From positions 80,352 to 144,351 of the forward strand of contig NZ_JALPVL010000019.1 in the NCBI RefSeq assembly GCF_023544465.1: DNA of 64,000 nucleotides, in the 5' to 3' direction. Each line of letters starts with the position of its first letter. Positions within the stretch are counted from its first letter, which is position 1. A model generated the notes under the pieces. It saw nothing but the letters and a program-made list of their open reading frames with translations. It was not told the DNA's origin and ran no database searches. The position numbers were made by a program, and so were the translations under genes. Positions 24,267 through 31,683 of the stretch are shown here, one piece after another. The stretch is from Paractinoplanes maris. GTDB taxonomy: Bacteria; Actinomycetota; Actinomycetes; Mycobacteriales; Micromonosporaceae.

Positions 24267-25175
24267 ATAGGGCGGCCGCTGCTGCGTGGCCAGGTAGATG
24301 CGACCCACGTACTCGCCCAGCAGCCCCAGGCAGATCAGCTGGATGCCACCGAGCAGCAGGACAGCGATGTAGAGCGACGTCCACCCGGGCACCACCGCGC
24401 CGCTCCCCCAGGCGACCAGCGCCGTCACGATCAGCACCACGCACAGGACGAAACTGAGCACGCCGAGCCAGGTCGCGATGCGCAGCGGCGCCGCCGAGAA
24501 CCCGGTCACGCTGTCCAGGGTCAGCCGGATCATCCGCGACAGCGGGTATTTGGTGTGCCCGGCGACCCGTTCCTGGCGCGCGTAGGACACCTCGGCCCCG
24601 GCGAAGCCGAGCGACGGCACCACCAGCCGATACACCGGTCGCGGCTCGGGCAGCCGCTTGAGGATGTCGACGACGGCCCGGCTCATCAGCCGGAAGTCAC
24701 CGGCCTGGTCGCTCACCGCGGGCCCGACGAGCCGGCGCATCAGCCAGTAATAGAGGCCGGCCGAGTGGCGCTTGAACACCGAGTCGGTGCGGCGGTCGCT
24801 GCGCACCCCGTAGACCACGTCGACCTGCTCGCGCCGCGCCGTCGCCAGCATCTCGCCGATCACCTCGGGCGGATCCTGCAGGTCGGCGTCGATGCTGACC
24901 ACGTAGTCGCCGAGGGCGCTGTGCAGCCCGGCCCGCAGGGCGATCTGGTGCCCGACGTTGCGGCGCAGCGAGACGACCCGCAGCTGGGGCCAGCCGGCGC
25001 GCAGCTGCAGCAGGCGGGAGACGGTGGCGTCGCTGCTGCCGTCGTCCACGGCGACCACCTCGTAGGTGTCACCGAGGCCGTCCAGAGCAGGCCGCAGCCG
25101 GGCCACGAACTGGTCGACCGCTTCGCGCTCGTTGTACATCGGCGTGATCACCGACAGCGTCACCGAAGGCGGCAT
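24024..25175 (-). CDS. family 2 glycosyltransferase with membrane helices and aberrant C-terminal tail
   Basis: Residues 1 to about 305 form a polyprenyl-phosphate glycosyltransferase of the GtrB/ArnC/DPM type: VAVDDGSSDA at 42-51, SIDADLQDPPE with the metal-binding DADLQD at 96-101, and two C-terminal membrane helices ending in LGEYVGRIYLATQQRPPYLI. Family members normally stop within about 15 residues of that point. Here no in-frame stop occurs until 24024, giving about 75 extra Gly/Pro/Ala-rich residues antisense to DUF3037. Stop-codon loss is the likely cause. It transfers a sugar to a lipid carrier for export; substrate unknown. Confidence 0.85.
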   Translation of the reverse strand: MPPSVTLSVITPMYNEREAVDQFVARLRPALDGLGDTYEVVAVDDGSSDATVSRLLQLRAGWPQLRVVSLRRNVGHQIALRAGLHSALGDYVVSIDADLQDPPEVIGEMLATARREQVDVVYGVRSDRRTDSVFKRHSAGLYYWLMRRLVGPAVSDQAGDFRLMSRAVVDILKRLPEPRPVYRLVVPSLGFAGAEVSYARQERVAGHTKYPLSRMIRLTLDSVTGFSAAPLRIATWLGVLSFVLCVVLIVTALVAWGSGAVVPGWTSLYIAVLLLGGIQLICLGLLGEYVGRIYLATQQRPPYLIAVDTDQEPHQTVELRGGVGGQAHVNGPGPQHGAARGDQPAEALALADVGGGTGPRARGVPGGERGPDGGDIGAGVDGE

Positions 25176-25256
25176 GGGCGACCTCTTCCTGTCCGGCCCC
25201 GACGGCGAACCCGAGTGGCACCCTTGATCATGAATGCTTCTCGGCTCCGGCGGGGG

Positions 25257-25739
25257 CTAGACCGCGCGGCGGGCCAGTTCCTCGACGACGTACCGCAGCC
25301 CGTTCCCGGAAGTCTGCCAGCCCGACGACGACGTGACGACCCACCCGTCGTCGAGCTCCGGGGCGTGGGTGTCACCGGCCACGTCCAGGTCGATCCGGGT
25401 ACGCAGGATGTGCTCCGCCCTCGGCAGGAACGCCCGGTAGACCGACTCGCCGCCGATCACCCACACCTCACCCGAGAGGTCGACCTCGCCCACCGAGTGA
25501 GCCACCTCGGCCCCCGGCGCCGACCACGACGGGTCCCGGGTCAGCACCACGTTGCGCCGGCCGGGCAGCGGCCGGAAGCGCTCGGGCAGCGAATCCCAGG
25601 TCGCCCGGCCCATCACGACGGTCGCTCCATCCGTACGCGCCCGGAACATCTTTTGATCCTCGGACAGCCGCCACGGGATCGCGCCGTCGGCGCCGACCAC
25701 CCGGTCGCGGGCCTCGGCCCAGATCAGGTGGAGCGTCAT
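25257..25739 (-). CDS. folA: dihydrofolate reductase
   Basis: The 160-aa protein has the DHFR landmarks: LIWAEARDRVVGADGAIPW at the N-terminus, TVVMGRATWDSLP, the GRRNVVLTRD strand and VIGGESVYRAFL at the NADPH site. It regenerates tetrahydrofolate used up by thymidylate synthase. Its ATG overlaps the thyA stop by four bases (ATGA), so the pair is an operon with coupled translation. Confidence 0.95.
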   Translation of the reverse strand: MTLHLIWAEARDRVVGADGAIPWRLSEDQKMFRARTDGATVVMGRATWDSLPERFRPLPGRRNVVLTRDPSWSAPGAEVAHSVGEVDLSGEVWVIGGESVYRAFLPRAEHILRTRIDLDVAGDTHAPELDDGWVVTSSSGWQTSGNGLRYVVEELARRAV

Positions 25740-26536
25740 ACGGCGACGGGCGCGCGCAGCGCCGGGTGGTGCTGATATCCGACGACCGTGAAGTCCTCGT
25801 ACTTGTAGTCGAAGAGCGAGGCGGCCGGCGCGATCTCGAGCTGCGGGAACTCGAACGCCTCGCGGGACAGCTGCTCGGTCACCTGCTCGACGTGGTTGTT
25901 GTAGATGTGGCAGTCACCACCGACCCAGATGAAGTCGCCCGGCTGCAGGCCGACCTGCTCGGCGACCATCCGGGTCAGCAGCGCGTAGCTCGCGATGTTG
26001 AACGGCACACCGAGGAAGAGGTCGGCGCTGCGCTGGTAGAGCTGGCACGAGAGCCGCCCGTCGGCCACGTAGAACTGGAACATGGCGTGGCAGGGGGCGA
26101 GCGCCATCTCGGGCAGGTCGGAGACGTTCCAGGCCGAGACGATCATGCGGCGCGAGTCGGGGTCGCGGCGCAGCGTGTCGAGCACGTGGCTGATCTGGTC
26201 GGCGTGACCGCCGCCGGGCATCGGCCACGAACGCCACTGCACGCCGTAGACCGGCCCGAGCTCCCCGGTCGGCGAGGCCCACTCGTCCCAGATCGTCACG
26301 CCCTGCTCGCGCAGCCAGCCGACGTTGCTGTCACCGCGCAGGAACCAGAGCAGCTCGACCGCGAGGGATTTGAAGTGGACCCGCTTGGTGGTGATCAGCG
26401 GGAAGCCGGCCGACAGGTCGTAGCGCAGGCGCTCGCCGAAGAGGCTGACCGTGCCGGTGCCGGTGCGGTCGCTCTTGGGGGTGCCGGTGTTCAGGACCCT
26501 GCGCAGCAGATCCTCGTACTGGGTGTCGACGGGCAT
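25736..26536 (-). CDS. thyA: thymidylate synthase
   Basis: The 266-aa protein is a full-length ThyA: RTGTGTVSLFG near the N-terminus, the LAPCHAMFQFYV active-site motif with nucleophile Cys149, the RSADLFLGVPFNIASYALL dUMP/folate region and GDCHIYNNHV. It methylates dUMP using methylene-tetrahydrofolate. ATG 26536 gives the family start. It is followed directly by folA, which recycles the dihydrofolate formed. Presence of thyA-folA does not exclude thyX elsewhere. Confidence 0.96.
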   Translation of the reverse strand: MPVDTQYEDLLRRVLNTGTPKSDRTGTGTVSLFGERLRYDLSAGFPLITTKRVHFKSLAVELLWFLRGDSNVGWLREQGVTIWDEWASPTGELGPVYGVQWRSWPMPGGGHADQISHVLDTLRRDPDSRRMIVSAWNVSDLPEMALAPCHAMFQFYVADGRLSCQLYQRSADLFLGVPFNIASYALLTRMVAEQVGLQPGDFIWVGGDCHIYNNHVEQVTEQLSREAFEFPQLEIAPAASLFDYKYEDFTVVGYQHHPALRAPVAV

Positions 26537-26634
26537 GCGAGCCAAACTACCCGCCGCGCGTCCCGGCCCGGCACAGGTGCGGGGCCGAGTCGCGCGGCGT
26601 GCCCGGAATGCGGCCGGCACCCCGGGCACCGGCC

Positions 26635-26661
26635 GGCGTCCCCCAGGTGGCTGGGGACGCC
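26635..26661 (-). terminator. intrinsic hairpin after the 81-aa gene
   Basis: ggcgtcccc and ggggacgcc form a perfect 9-bp stem with a 9-base loop, 20 bases beyond the stop of the upstream small gene and before thyA. A second GC-rich inverted repeat (gccggc arms) lies just beyond it. No U-tract. Confidence 0.55.
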
Positions 26662-26680
26662 GATCGGTCGGCCCAGCCTG

Positions 26681-26926
26681 TCAGCTGGCCCAGGACTCCG
26701 ACATCTGGGGGATCTGCTGATTGAGTGCCTGCAGATCGTGCTGCTGCCCGTTGGGGGCAGTGCCGGCGATGAAGCCCAGCTCGACACCGATCTGCTGCCA
26801 GCGCTCATAGAGCACCTGGTCCTGCAGGAGGGCCCGGACGTCGTTGTGCGACGAGCGCAGCTCCTCGAGAGCCGCCTCGTACCGCGCGACCCGCGTGTGC
26901 AGGTCCAGAGTCTCGTACGTGGTCAT
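26681..26926 (-). CDS. small helical hypothetical protein
   Basis: The 81-aa product is largely helical with a coiled-coil-like first half (heptad hydrophobics in LDLHTRVARYEAALEELRS) and a Gln/Asn-rich second half. A start ATG at 26926 and high G/C third positions support it. No family is recognised. It stands between wrbA and thyA, separated from thyA by a hairpin, so it is probably a single-gene unit or the end of the wrbA transcript (29 bases downstream of wrbA). Confidence 0.6.
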   Translation of the reverse strand: MTTYETLDLHTRVARYEAALEELRSSHNDVRALLQDQVLYERWQQIGVELGFIAGTAPNGQQHDLQALNQQIPQMSESWAS

Positions 26927-26955
26927 GCCGTCAGATTAGCGAAAGATGAGTAGTT

Positions 26956-27564
26956 TTATTCGCTTTTCAGCTTCGCTGCGATGCGGATGATCCGCTGCAC
27001 CAAATGATCCAGAGCGGCCAGCTCGGGGTCAGTGATGGGCGCGTCGTTGGTGGGGCCGGTGACGTGCGAGACACCATAGGGGTTGCCGTCGACGAACTTC
27101 AGCGGGTCGGTGTAGCCCGGCGGGACCAGGATGCCGCCGAAGTGGTAGATCGTGTTGTAGAGGGCGAGCAGCGTCGACTCCTGGCCGCCGTGCGCGGTCT
27201 GGGTCGCGGTGAACCCCGCGTACGCCTTGTCGGCCAGCTGGCCCTGCGCCCACTGCGGGCCCAGCGTGTCGAGGAACTGCTTGAGCTGGCTCGTCACGTT
27301 GCCGTACCGGGTCGGGGTGCCGAAGAGCACGGCGTCGGCCCACACCACGTCGTCGGCGGTCGCCTTGGGCTCGTCCTTGGTGTTGTCGAAGTGCTGGCTC
27401 CAGGCCGCGTTGGAGGCGATCGCCTCCGGCGGGGCGAGCTCGGCCACCTGGCGCAGGCGCACATCGGCGCCGGACTTCTGGGCCGTCTCGGTCAGGCGCT
27501 CGGCCATCTTGTGGAGCGTCCCGGTGGACGAGTAATAGATGATCGACAGTTTCACGTCAGCCAC
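26956..27564 (-). CDS. wrbA: NAD(P)H:quinone oxidoreductase, WrbA type
   Basis: The 202-aa flavodoxin-like protein has the FMN phosphate-binding YSSTGT loop (residues 11-16), the FGTPTRYGN loop at about 80-88 and the HGGQEST segment typical of WrbA. It reduces quinones by two electrons and protects against oxidative stress. Translation starts at a GTG (27564) preceded by GGAGAGG. A perfect 20-base inverted repeat lies 23 bases upstream and suggests control by a dimeric regulator. Confidence 0.93.
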   Translation of the reverse strand: MADVKLSIIYYSSTGTLHKMAERLTETAQKSGADVRLRQVAELAPPEAIASNAAWSQHFDNTKDEPKATADDVVWADAVLFGTPTRYGNVTSQLKQFLDTLGPQWAQGQLADKAYAGFTATQTAHGGQESTLLALYNTIYHFGGILVPPGYTDPLKFVDGNPYGVSHVTGPTNDAPITDPELAALDHLVQRIIRIAAKLKSE

Positions 27565-27586
27565 GATGTGCCTCTCCGTCGGAATT

Positions 27587-27606
27587 TTGCTTGATCAGTC
27601 AAGCAA
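27587..27606. promoter_or_regulatory. candidate operator of wrbA
   Basis: ttgcttga-tcag-tcaagcaa: perfect 8-bp arms with a 4-base spacer, placed at -23 to -42 from the wrbA start. Position and symmetry fit an operator for a MarR/HxlR or TetR-type dimer sensing quinones or electrophiles. The regulator gene is not adjacent. Confidence 0.6.
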
Positions 27607-27633
27607 GGTCCCCGGCAGGCGCGCGCCGAAACG

Positions 27634-27909
27634 CTAAACCCGGAGCTCGCCGCCGTGAGGACCGACACCGTCGGCGGTCTCGTCGTCGAACCACATGCCG
27701 TCCGCTCCGAGATAGCGGAACCGGTAGTGGCCGGACGGGATCGTGATGCTGATCGTGCGGGTGCCGTCCCGGCGGGGCTTGAGCTCGTGCCGGCCGGGCT
27801 CCCAGTCGTTGAACGTGCCGACCACGCTGACCGGCCCGGTCGGCTGGTTGACGGGCAGGCAGAAGGTCACCTTCGTCTTGTTGCCGAAGAGTCGGTTCCT
27901 CTTGATCAT
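27634..27909 (-). CDS. glycogen-binding (CBM48/isoamylase N-terminal-like) domain protein
   Basis: The 91-aa protein is one early-set beta-sandwich: KVTFCLPVNQPTGPVSVVGTFNDW, then TISITIPSGHYRFRYLGADG and WFDDETAD, as in the AMPK beta-subunit glycogen-binding module. Trp and Tyr residues of the carbohydrate face are kept. No catalytic domain is attached; such small stand-alone modules are common in Actinobacteria, with unproven binding. ATG 27909 is preceded by GGAGG-like sequence (gaggtcgtg). Confidence 0.8.
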   Translation of the reverse strand: MIKRNRLFGNKTKVTFCLPVNQPTGPVSVVGTFNDWEPGRHELKPRRDGTRTISITIPSGHYRFRYLGADGMWFDDETADGVGPHGGELRV

Positions 27910-27991
27910 CACGACCTCCACAGCTCGGGCTTCCATCTCTACAACGGCAGGCGGCGATACGGGTGACGCCACGCCCCTTAGTCTTTCCGGC

Positions 27992-28441
27992 ATGCATCCG
28001 GCACCCTCTGACGAACTGCGGGTAGCGGCCTTCCGCGACCTCGACACGACGACCCTCTACGCGATCCTCAAGCTGCGGGCCGACGTCTTCGTGGTCGAGC
28101 AGGAATGCGCCTACGGCGACCTCGACGGCCGCGACGACGAGCCCGGCACCCGCCATCTGTGGTTCACCCGCGACGGCGAGATCAGGGCTTACGTCCGCAT
28201 CCTGGACGACGGCGACGTGCAACGGATCGGCCGGGTGGTCACCGCCAAGACCGCCCGCGGCGCGGGCCTGTCCGGCCGCCTGATCCAGGAGGCCTTGACC
28301 GTCATCGGCAACCGGACCAGCGTCCTGGACGCCCAGTCCCACCTGGTGAATTTTTACGCCAAGTTCGGATACACCCGGACCGGCCCGGAGTACCTGGAAG
28401 ACGGCATCCCGCACATCCCGATGCGCCGCGAACCGTCCTAG
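27992..28441 (+). CDS. ElaA-like GNAT N-acetyltransferase
   Basis: The 149-aa product begins with the ElaA pattern LYAILKLRADVFVVEQECAY-like segment (about residues 24-43), keeps RHLWFTRDGEIRAYVRI, and has the acetyl-CoA loop TARGAGLSGRLI. It ends in NFYAKFGYTRTGPEYLEDGIPHIPM, typical of the ElaA subgroup. Substrate unknown. It is divergent from the glycogen-binding domain gene and converges with the TetR gene: the two stop codons overlap in ctag at 28438-28441. Confidence 0.87.
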   Translation: MHPAPSDELRVAAFRDLDTTTLYAILKLRADVFVVEQECAYGDLDGRDDEPGTRHLWFTRDGEIRAYVRILDDGDVQRIGRVVTAKTARGAGLSGRLIQEALTVIGNRTSVLDAQSHLVNFYAKFGYTRTGPEYLEDGIPHIPMRREPS

Positions 28442-29046
28442 GAGATGACCCAGCCGCCGTCGACCGAGCGGCGGCACGCGGCGGGGTCGTCGCCGTTGCT
28501 GGTGAACAGCGCGACGAGCAGCTCCGGCCCATAGGCCAGGGCCTCGCGCGGCAGCGGCCCGGCGGTCACCAGCGAGGCCAGCCCGTGCCCGACGGTCCAC
28601 GTCTGGGTGGCCAGGGCCGGAGCCTCGACGTCGCCGCGGAACCGGCCGGCCTCGCGAGCGCGCTCGGCGGCGCGGATGAGAGGGAGCAGGCCCTCGTCGG
28701 CAGCGGCCGGGTCCTCGAGCGCGAAGCCGACGTCGAACATGACCCGGTAGAGATCAGGATTGGCCAGGGCGTTCGAGACGTACGCGGCCCCGAGCGCAGC
28801 CAGATCCCGGACCGGGTCGCCGGTGGCCGGCACCGTCGCCAGCCGGGCCGCGAGGCGGGTGAACCCCTCCTGCCGCACCGCCCGCCACAACCCGTCCATG
28901 CTGCCGAAATGGGTGTAGACGGCCATCGTCGACAAGCCGGTGCCGGCGACGACCGACCGCAGGGTGATGGGCTCGCGGGACCGCAGCATGTGCGCCGCCC
29001 GCTCGATCAGCAGCACCCGGATCGCCGGATCTTTCGTCCTCGCCAT
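28438..29046 (-). CDS. TetR-family transcriptional regulator
   Basis: The 202-aa protein has an N-terminal TetR helix-turn-helix (about residues 10-55: ERAAHMLRSREP..TLRSVVAGTGLSTMAVYTHFGS). The C-terminal ligand domain is of the TetR_C_13/WHG type (ALAYGPELLVALF). It is divergent from the RidA-like gene, and a perfect palindrome lies 6 bases before its ATG, so it very likely represses itself and the RidA-like gene. The ligand is unknown. Confidence 0.88.
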   Translation of the reverse strand: MARTKDPAIRVLLIERAAHMLRSREPITLRSVVAGTGLSTMAVYTHFGSMDGLWRAVRQEGFTRLAARLATVPATGDPVRDLAALGAAYVSNALANPDLYRVMFDVGFALEDPAAADEGLLPLIRAAERAREAGRFRGDVEAPALATQTWTVGHGLASLVTAGPLPREALAYGPELLVALFTSNGDDPAACRRSVDGGWVIS

Positions 29047-29052
29047 TGGCTT

Positions 29053-29076
29053 AACATAGCATATCGATGCTATGTT
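29053..29076. promoter_or_regulatory. TetR operator in the tetR-ridA intergenic region
   Basis: aacatagcat-atcg-atgctatgtt: perfect 10-bp arms with a 4-base spacer in an AT-rich island unusual for this genome. It spans the divergent promoter between the TetR gene (start 29046) and the RidA-like gene (start 29104), so it probably overlaps both -10 elements. Confidence 0.75.
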
Positions 29077-29103
29077 GAGCCGACCGAGACTGAGGAGCAG
29101 GAC

Positions 29104-29511
29104 ATGGCTGTAGAGCTGATCAACCCCGACGGATTGCCCAAGCCCGAGGTCTACCGGCAGATGTCGGTGGCCACCGGGTCCCGCCTGGTCTTCCTGGCCG
29201 GTCAGGTGGCCCGCGACGCCGACGGCCACCCGGTCGGGCCGGGCGATCTCGCCGCCCAGACCGAGCAGGCCTATCTCAACATCGGCACGGCGATGGCCGC
29301 GGCCGGCGGATCGTTCGACGACGTGGCGAAACTGACCGTCTACGTCGTCGACTGGTCACCGGAGAAATATCCGCTGCTCGGCGAGGGCGTCGCCCGGGCC
29401 GCCGCCAAGCTCGGCGTCGACCCGGTCAAACCGATCACCCTGCTCAGCGTGGCCGGCCTCGGCGAGCCCGACCTGCTCATCGAGGTCGAGGCCGTGGGCG
29501 TCCTGCCCTGA
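29104..29511 (+). CDS. RidA (YjgF/YER057c/UK114) family protein
   Basis: The 135-aa protein has the RidA fold signatures: GSRLVFLAGQVARDADG, QTEQAYLNIGTAMAAAGGSFDDVAKLTVYV and PVKPITLLSVAGLGEPDLLIEVEA. RidA proteins hydrolyse reactive enamine/imine intermediates; many paralogues have other small-molecule roles. The Arg that binds carboxylate in RidA is not obvious in the final motif (LSVAGLG), so a different substrate is possible. Control by the divergent TetR, rather than constitutive expression, also hints at a specialised role. ATG 29104 has GAGGAGCAG upstream. Confidence 0.85.
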   Translation: MAVELINPDGLPKPEVYRQMSVATGSRLVFLAGQVARDADGHPVGPGDLAAQTEQAYLNIGTAMAAAGGSFDDVAKLTVYVVDWSPEKYPLLGEGVARAAAKLGVDPVKPITLLSVAGLGEPDLLIEVEAVGVLP

Positions 29512-29527
29512 GCCCGGTCAGGGCAGG
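29502..29527. terminator. bidirectional hairpin containing both convergent stop codons
   Basis: cctgccctga and tcagggcagg form a perfect 10-bp stem with a 6-base loop. The TGA of the RidA-like gene (29509-29511) is in one arm and the TGA of hemQ (complement of 29518-29520) in the other, so the two 3' ends share one terminator-like hairpin. Confidence 0.7.
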
Positions 29528-30222
29528 GTGGCGACGAGCTCGCTCAGGGAGCGGCGGCGGCCCGTGTAGAACGGGACCTCCTCGCGCACGTGCCGGCGCG
29601 CGGTCGAGGCGCGCAGGTCCCGCATGAGGTCGACGATGCGGTAGAGCTCGTCGGCCTCGAAGGCCAGCATCCACTCGTAATCGCCCAGCGCGAACGACGC
29701 GACGGTGTTGGCCCGCACGTCGGGGTAGCCGCGCGCCATCTTCCCGTGCTCGGCGAGCATGTGGCGGCGCTCCTCGTCGGGCAGCAGATACCACTCGTAG
29801 GAGCGCACGAACGGATAGACGCAGATGTACGGGCGGGCCTCCTCGCCGGCCAGGAAGGCGGGCAGGTGGCTCTTGTTGAACTCGGCCGGCCGGTGCAACG
29901 CCATCTGCGACCAGACCGGGGCCAGGTGCCGGCCCAGAGCCGTACGCCGGAACAGCGAGTAAGCCTCCTGCAGGGCGTCCGGCGAGGCCGAGTGCCACCA
30001 GATCATCACGTCGGCGTCGGCCCGCAGCCCGGACACGTCGTAGGTGCCCCGGACCGTCACGTCCTTGCCGGCCAGCTGCTCGAAGAGCGCGTCGACCTCG
30101 GTGGCCAGCTCCTCGCGCATCGCCGGCAGCGGCGACTGGGCCCGGAACACCGACCACATCGTGTAGCGGATGGTCGCGTTCAACTCGTTGATCCGCGCCG
30201 CGTTCGACTGCTGCTCACTCAT
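29518..30222 (-). CDS. hemQ: coproheme decarboxylase (HemQ, chlorite dismutase family)
   Basis: The 234-aa protein belongs to the Cld-like family: IRYTMWSVFRA at the start, GTYDVSGLRADADVMIWWH, and the FNKSHLPAFLAGEEARPYICVYPFVRSYEWYLLP region (positions about 110-145), which in HemQ surrounds the haem and radical tyrosine. It oxidatively decarboxylates coproheme to haem b, the last step of the coproporphyrin-dependent pathway. Its ATG overlaps the hemY stop (ATGA). The order hemE-hemY-hemQ is the standard actinobacterial one. Confidence 0.93.
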   Translation of the reverse strand: MSEQQSNAARINELNATIRYTMWSVFRAQSPLPAMREELATEVDALFEQLAGKDVTVRGTYDVSGLRADADVMIWWHSASPDALQEAYSLFRRTALGRHLAPVWSQMALHRPAEFNKSHLPAFLAGEEARPYICVYPFVRSYEWYLLPDEERRHMLAEHGKMARGYPDVRANTVASFALGDYEWMLAFEADELYRIVDLMRDLRASTARRHVREEVPFYTGRRRSLSELVATLP

Positions 30223-31634
30223 AGCGACATCGCCTCCCATGCCTTGCTCAGGTCCTCGGCGGCGCGTTCGCCGCTCGCCACGCAGGCCGGGATCCCGACC
30301 CCGTCGAACGCCGCACCGGCCAGGGCCAGCCCCAGCGGCAGCGCGGCCCGGGCCACGGCCAGCCGATCGAGGTGGCCCGGCGCGTACTGCGGCAGCCCGC
30401 CGCCCCAGCGCTGCACCCACGAGGCGGCCGGTGGCGGCAGCTCCCCGCCGATCAGCTCGCCCAGCTCGCGCCGCGCCCGCTCGACGAGCACCGCGTCGTC
30501 GAACTGCAGGCGCTCCTCCTCGCCGGCCCGGCCCAGCGACACGCGCACGATTACCGGGCCACCCGCGGGGCGCTCCCACTTACGGGTGACAAAGGTGGCC
30601 GCCTTGACCAGCGTGCCCTCGCTCGGCGGCACCAGGAAGCCGCTCAGCTCGGGCAGCGGGGTGCCCGGCGGCAGCGCGAGGGCGACCAGCGCCACGCTCG
30701 CATAGCTGAGCCCGCCGACCGCCTCGGCCGCCACCGGCGCCACCTGGCTCAGCAGGCGCGAGGCGGGCTTCGCGGGCACGGCCAGCACCACAGCGTCCAC
30801 GTCGTCGGTGCGGGGCATCGGCACCGGACCCAGCAGCAGACGCCAGCCGTCGGCGGTGCGGGCCAGTTCGCGGACGGGAAGACCCAGGCTTATCCGGGCG
30901 CCGCTCGCCGTGGCGGCCGCGCCGACCAGGCGGCTCAGCCCACCGTCGAGCGCGCCGAAGATCGGCTGCCCGGGCACCCGGCGGCTCGCCACCTGGGCGG
31001 CCCGGACGGCCGCCCGCAGCGTGTGCTCGACCCGGGCCGTGCGCGCGAGCTGCGGCATCGTGACCGCGAGCGAGAGCCGGTCGGCGCGCCCGGCATAGAC
31101 ACCGCCGAGCATCGGGTCGACCAGCCGGTCGACGACCTCGTCGCCGTAGCGGTCGCGGACCAGCGCACCGACCGCCACGTCGGCCCCCTCGGCCAGCAGC
31201 GGCCGGCCGGCATCGGCGTCCTGACCGGCGGTGGCCCGCGCGACCTCGCCCAGCCGGGTGGGGTCGGCCGGGACGCCGACCAGCGTGCCGGCCGGCATCG
31301 GGGCGAGCCGGCCGCCGAAGGCCAGGGCGGCGGGCACCCGGTGCGGATGCACCACGGCCTCGGCCAGGCCCAGGCGCTTGACCAGCGAGACGGCGGCCGA
31401 CTCGGCGCCGTCGGAACCGGTCATCAGGAACGACTCGGCGCCGCGCTCGACGGTCACCCCGGCCAGCTCGCCGGTGCGCAACTTGCCGCCCAGGGTGCCG
31501 CTCTGCTCGTACACGATGATCTCGGTGCCGGGCGGGGTGAGGTCCCGCAGTCGCAGGGCGGCCGACAGCCCGGCGATGCCGCCGCCGATGACCGCAATCC
31601 GCTTCCGCACGTCACCAACCATTCCACGTATCAC
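30219..31634 (-). CDS. hemY: coproporphyrinogen III / protoporphyrinogen oxidase
   Basis: The 471-aa flavoprotein has the FAD-binding IAVIGGGIAGLSAALRLRD at residues 13-31 and a C-terminal ALAGAAFDGVGIPACVASGE FAD motif. It is the oxygen-dependent HemY/CgoX type; in organisms with HemQ the substrate is coproporphyrinogen III. The start may be GTG 31634 or ATG 31622. It lies between hemE (49 bases upstream) and hemQ (4-base overlap), a clear haem operon. Confidence 0.93.
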   Translation of the reverse strand: MIRGMVGDVRKRIAVIGGGIAGLSAALRLRDLTPPGTEIIVYEQSGTLGGKLRTGELAGVTVERGAESFLMTGSDGAESAAVSLVKRLGLAEAVVHPHRVPAALAFGGRLAPMPAGTLVGVPADPTRLGEVARATAGQDADAGRPLLAEGADVAVGALVRDRYGDEVVDRLVDPMLGGVYAGRADRLSLAVTMPQLARTARVEHTLRAAVRAAQVASRRVPGQPIFGALDGGLSRLVGAAATASGARISLGLPVRELARTADGWRLLLGPVPMPRTDDVDAVVLAVPAKPASRLLSQVAPVAAEAVGGLSYASVALVALALPPGTPLPELSGFLVPPSEGTLVKAATFVTRKWERPAGGPVIVRVSLGRAGEEERLQFDDAVLVERARRELGELIGGELPPPAASWVQRWGGGLPQYAPGHLDRLAVARAALPLGLALAGAAFDGVGIPACVASGERAAEDLSKAWEAMSL

Positions 31635-31683
31635 CGCGCGGCCACCTCAGGGGTCGCCGGGTGTGAGTTGTGTCCGGCCGCTC

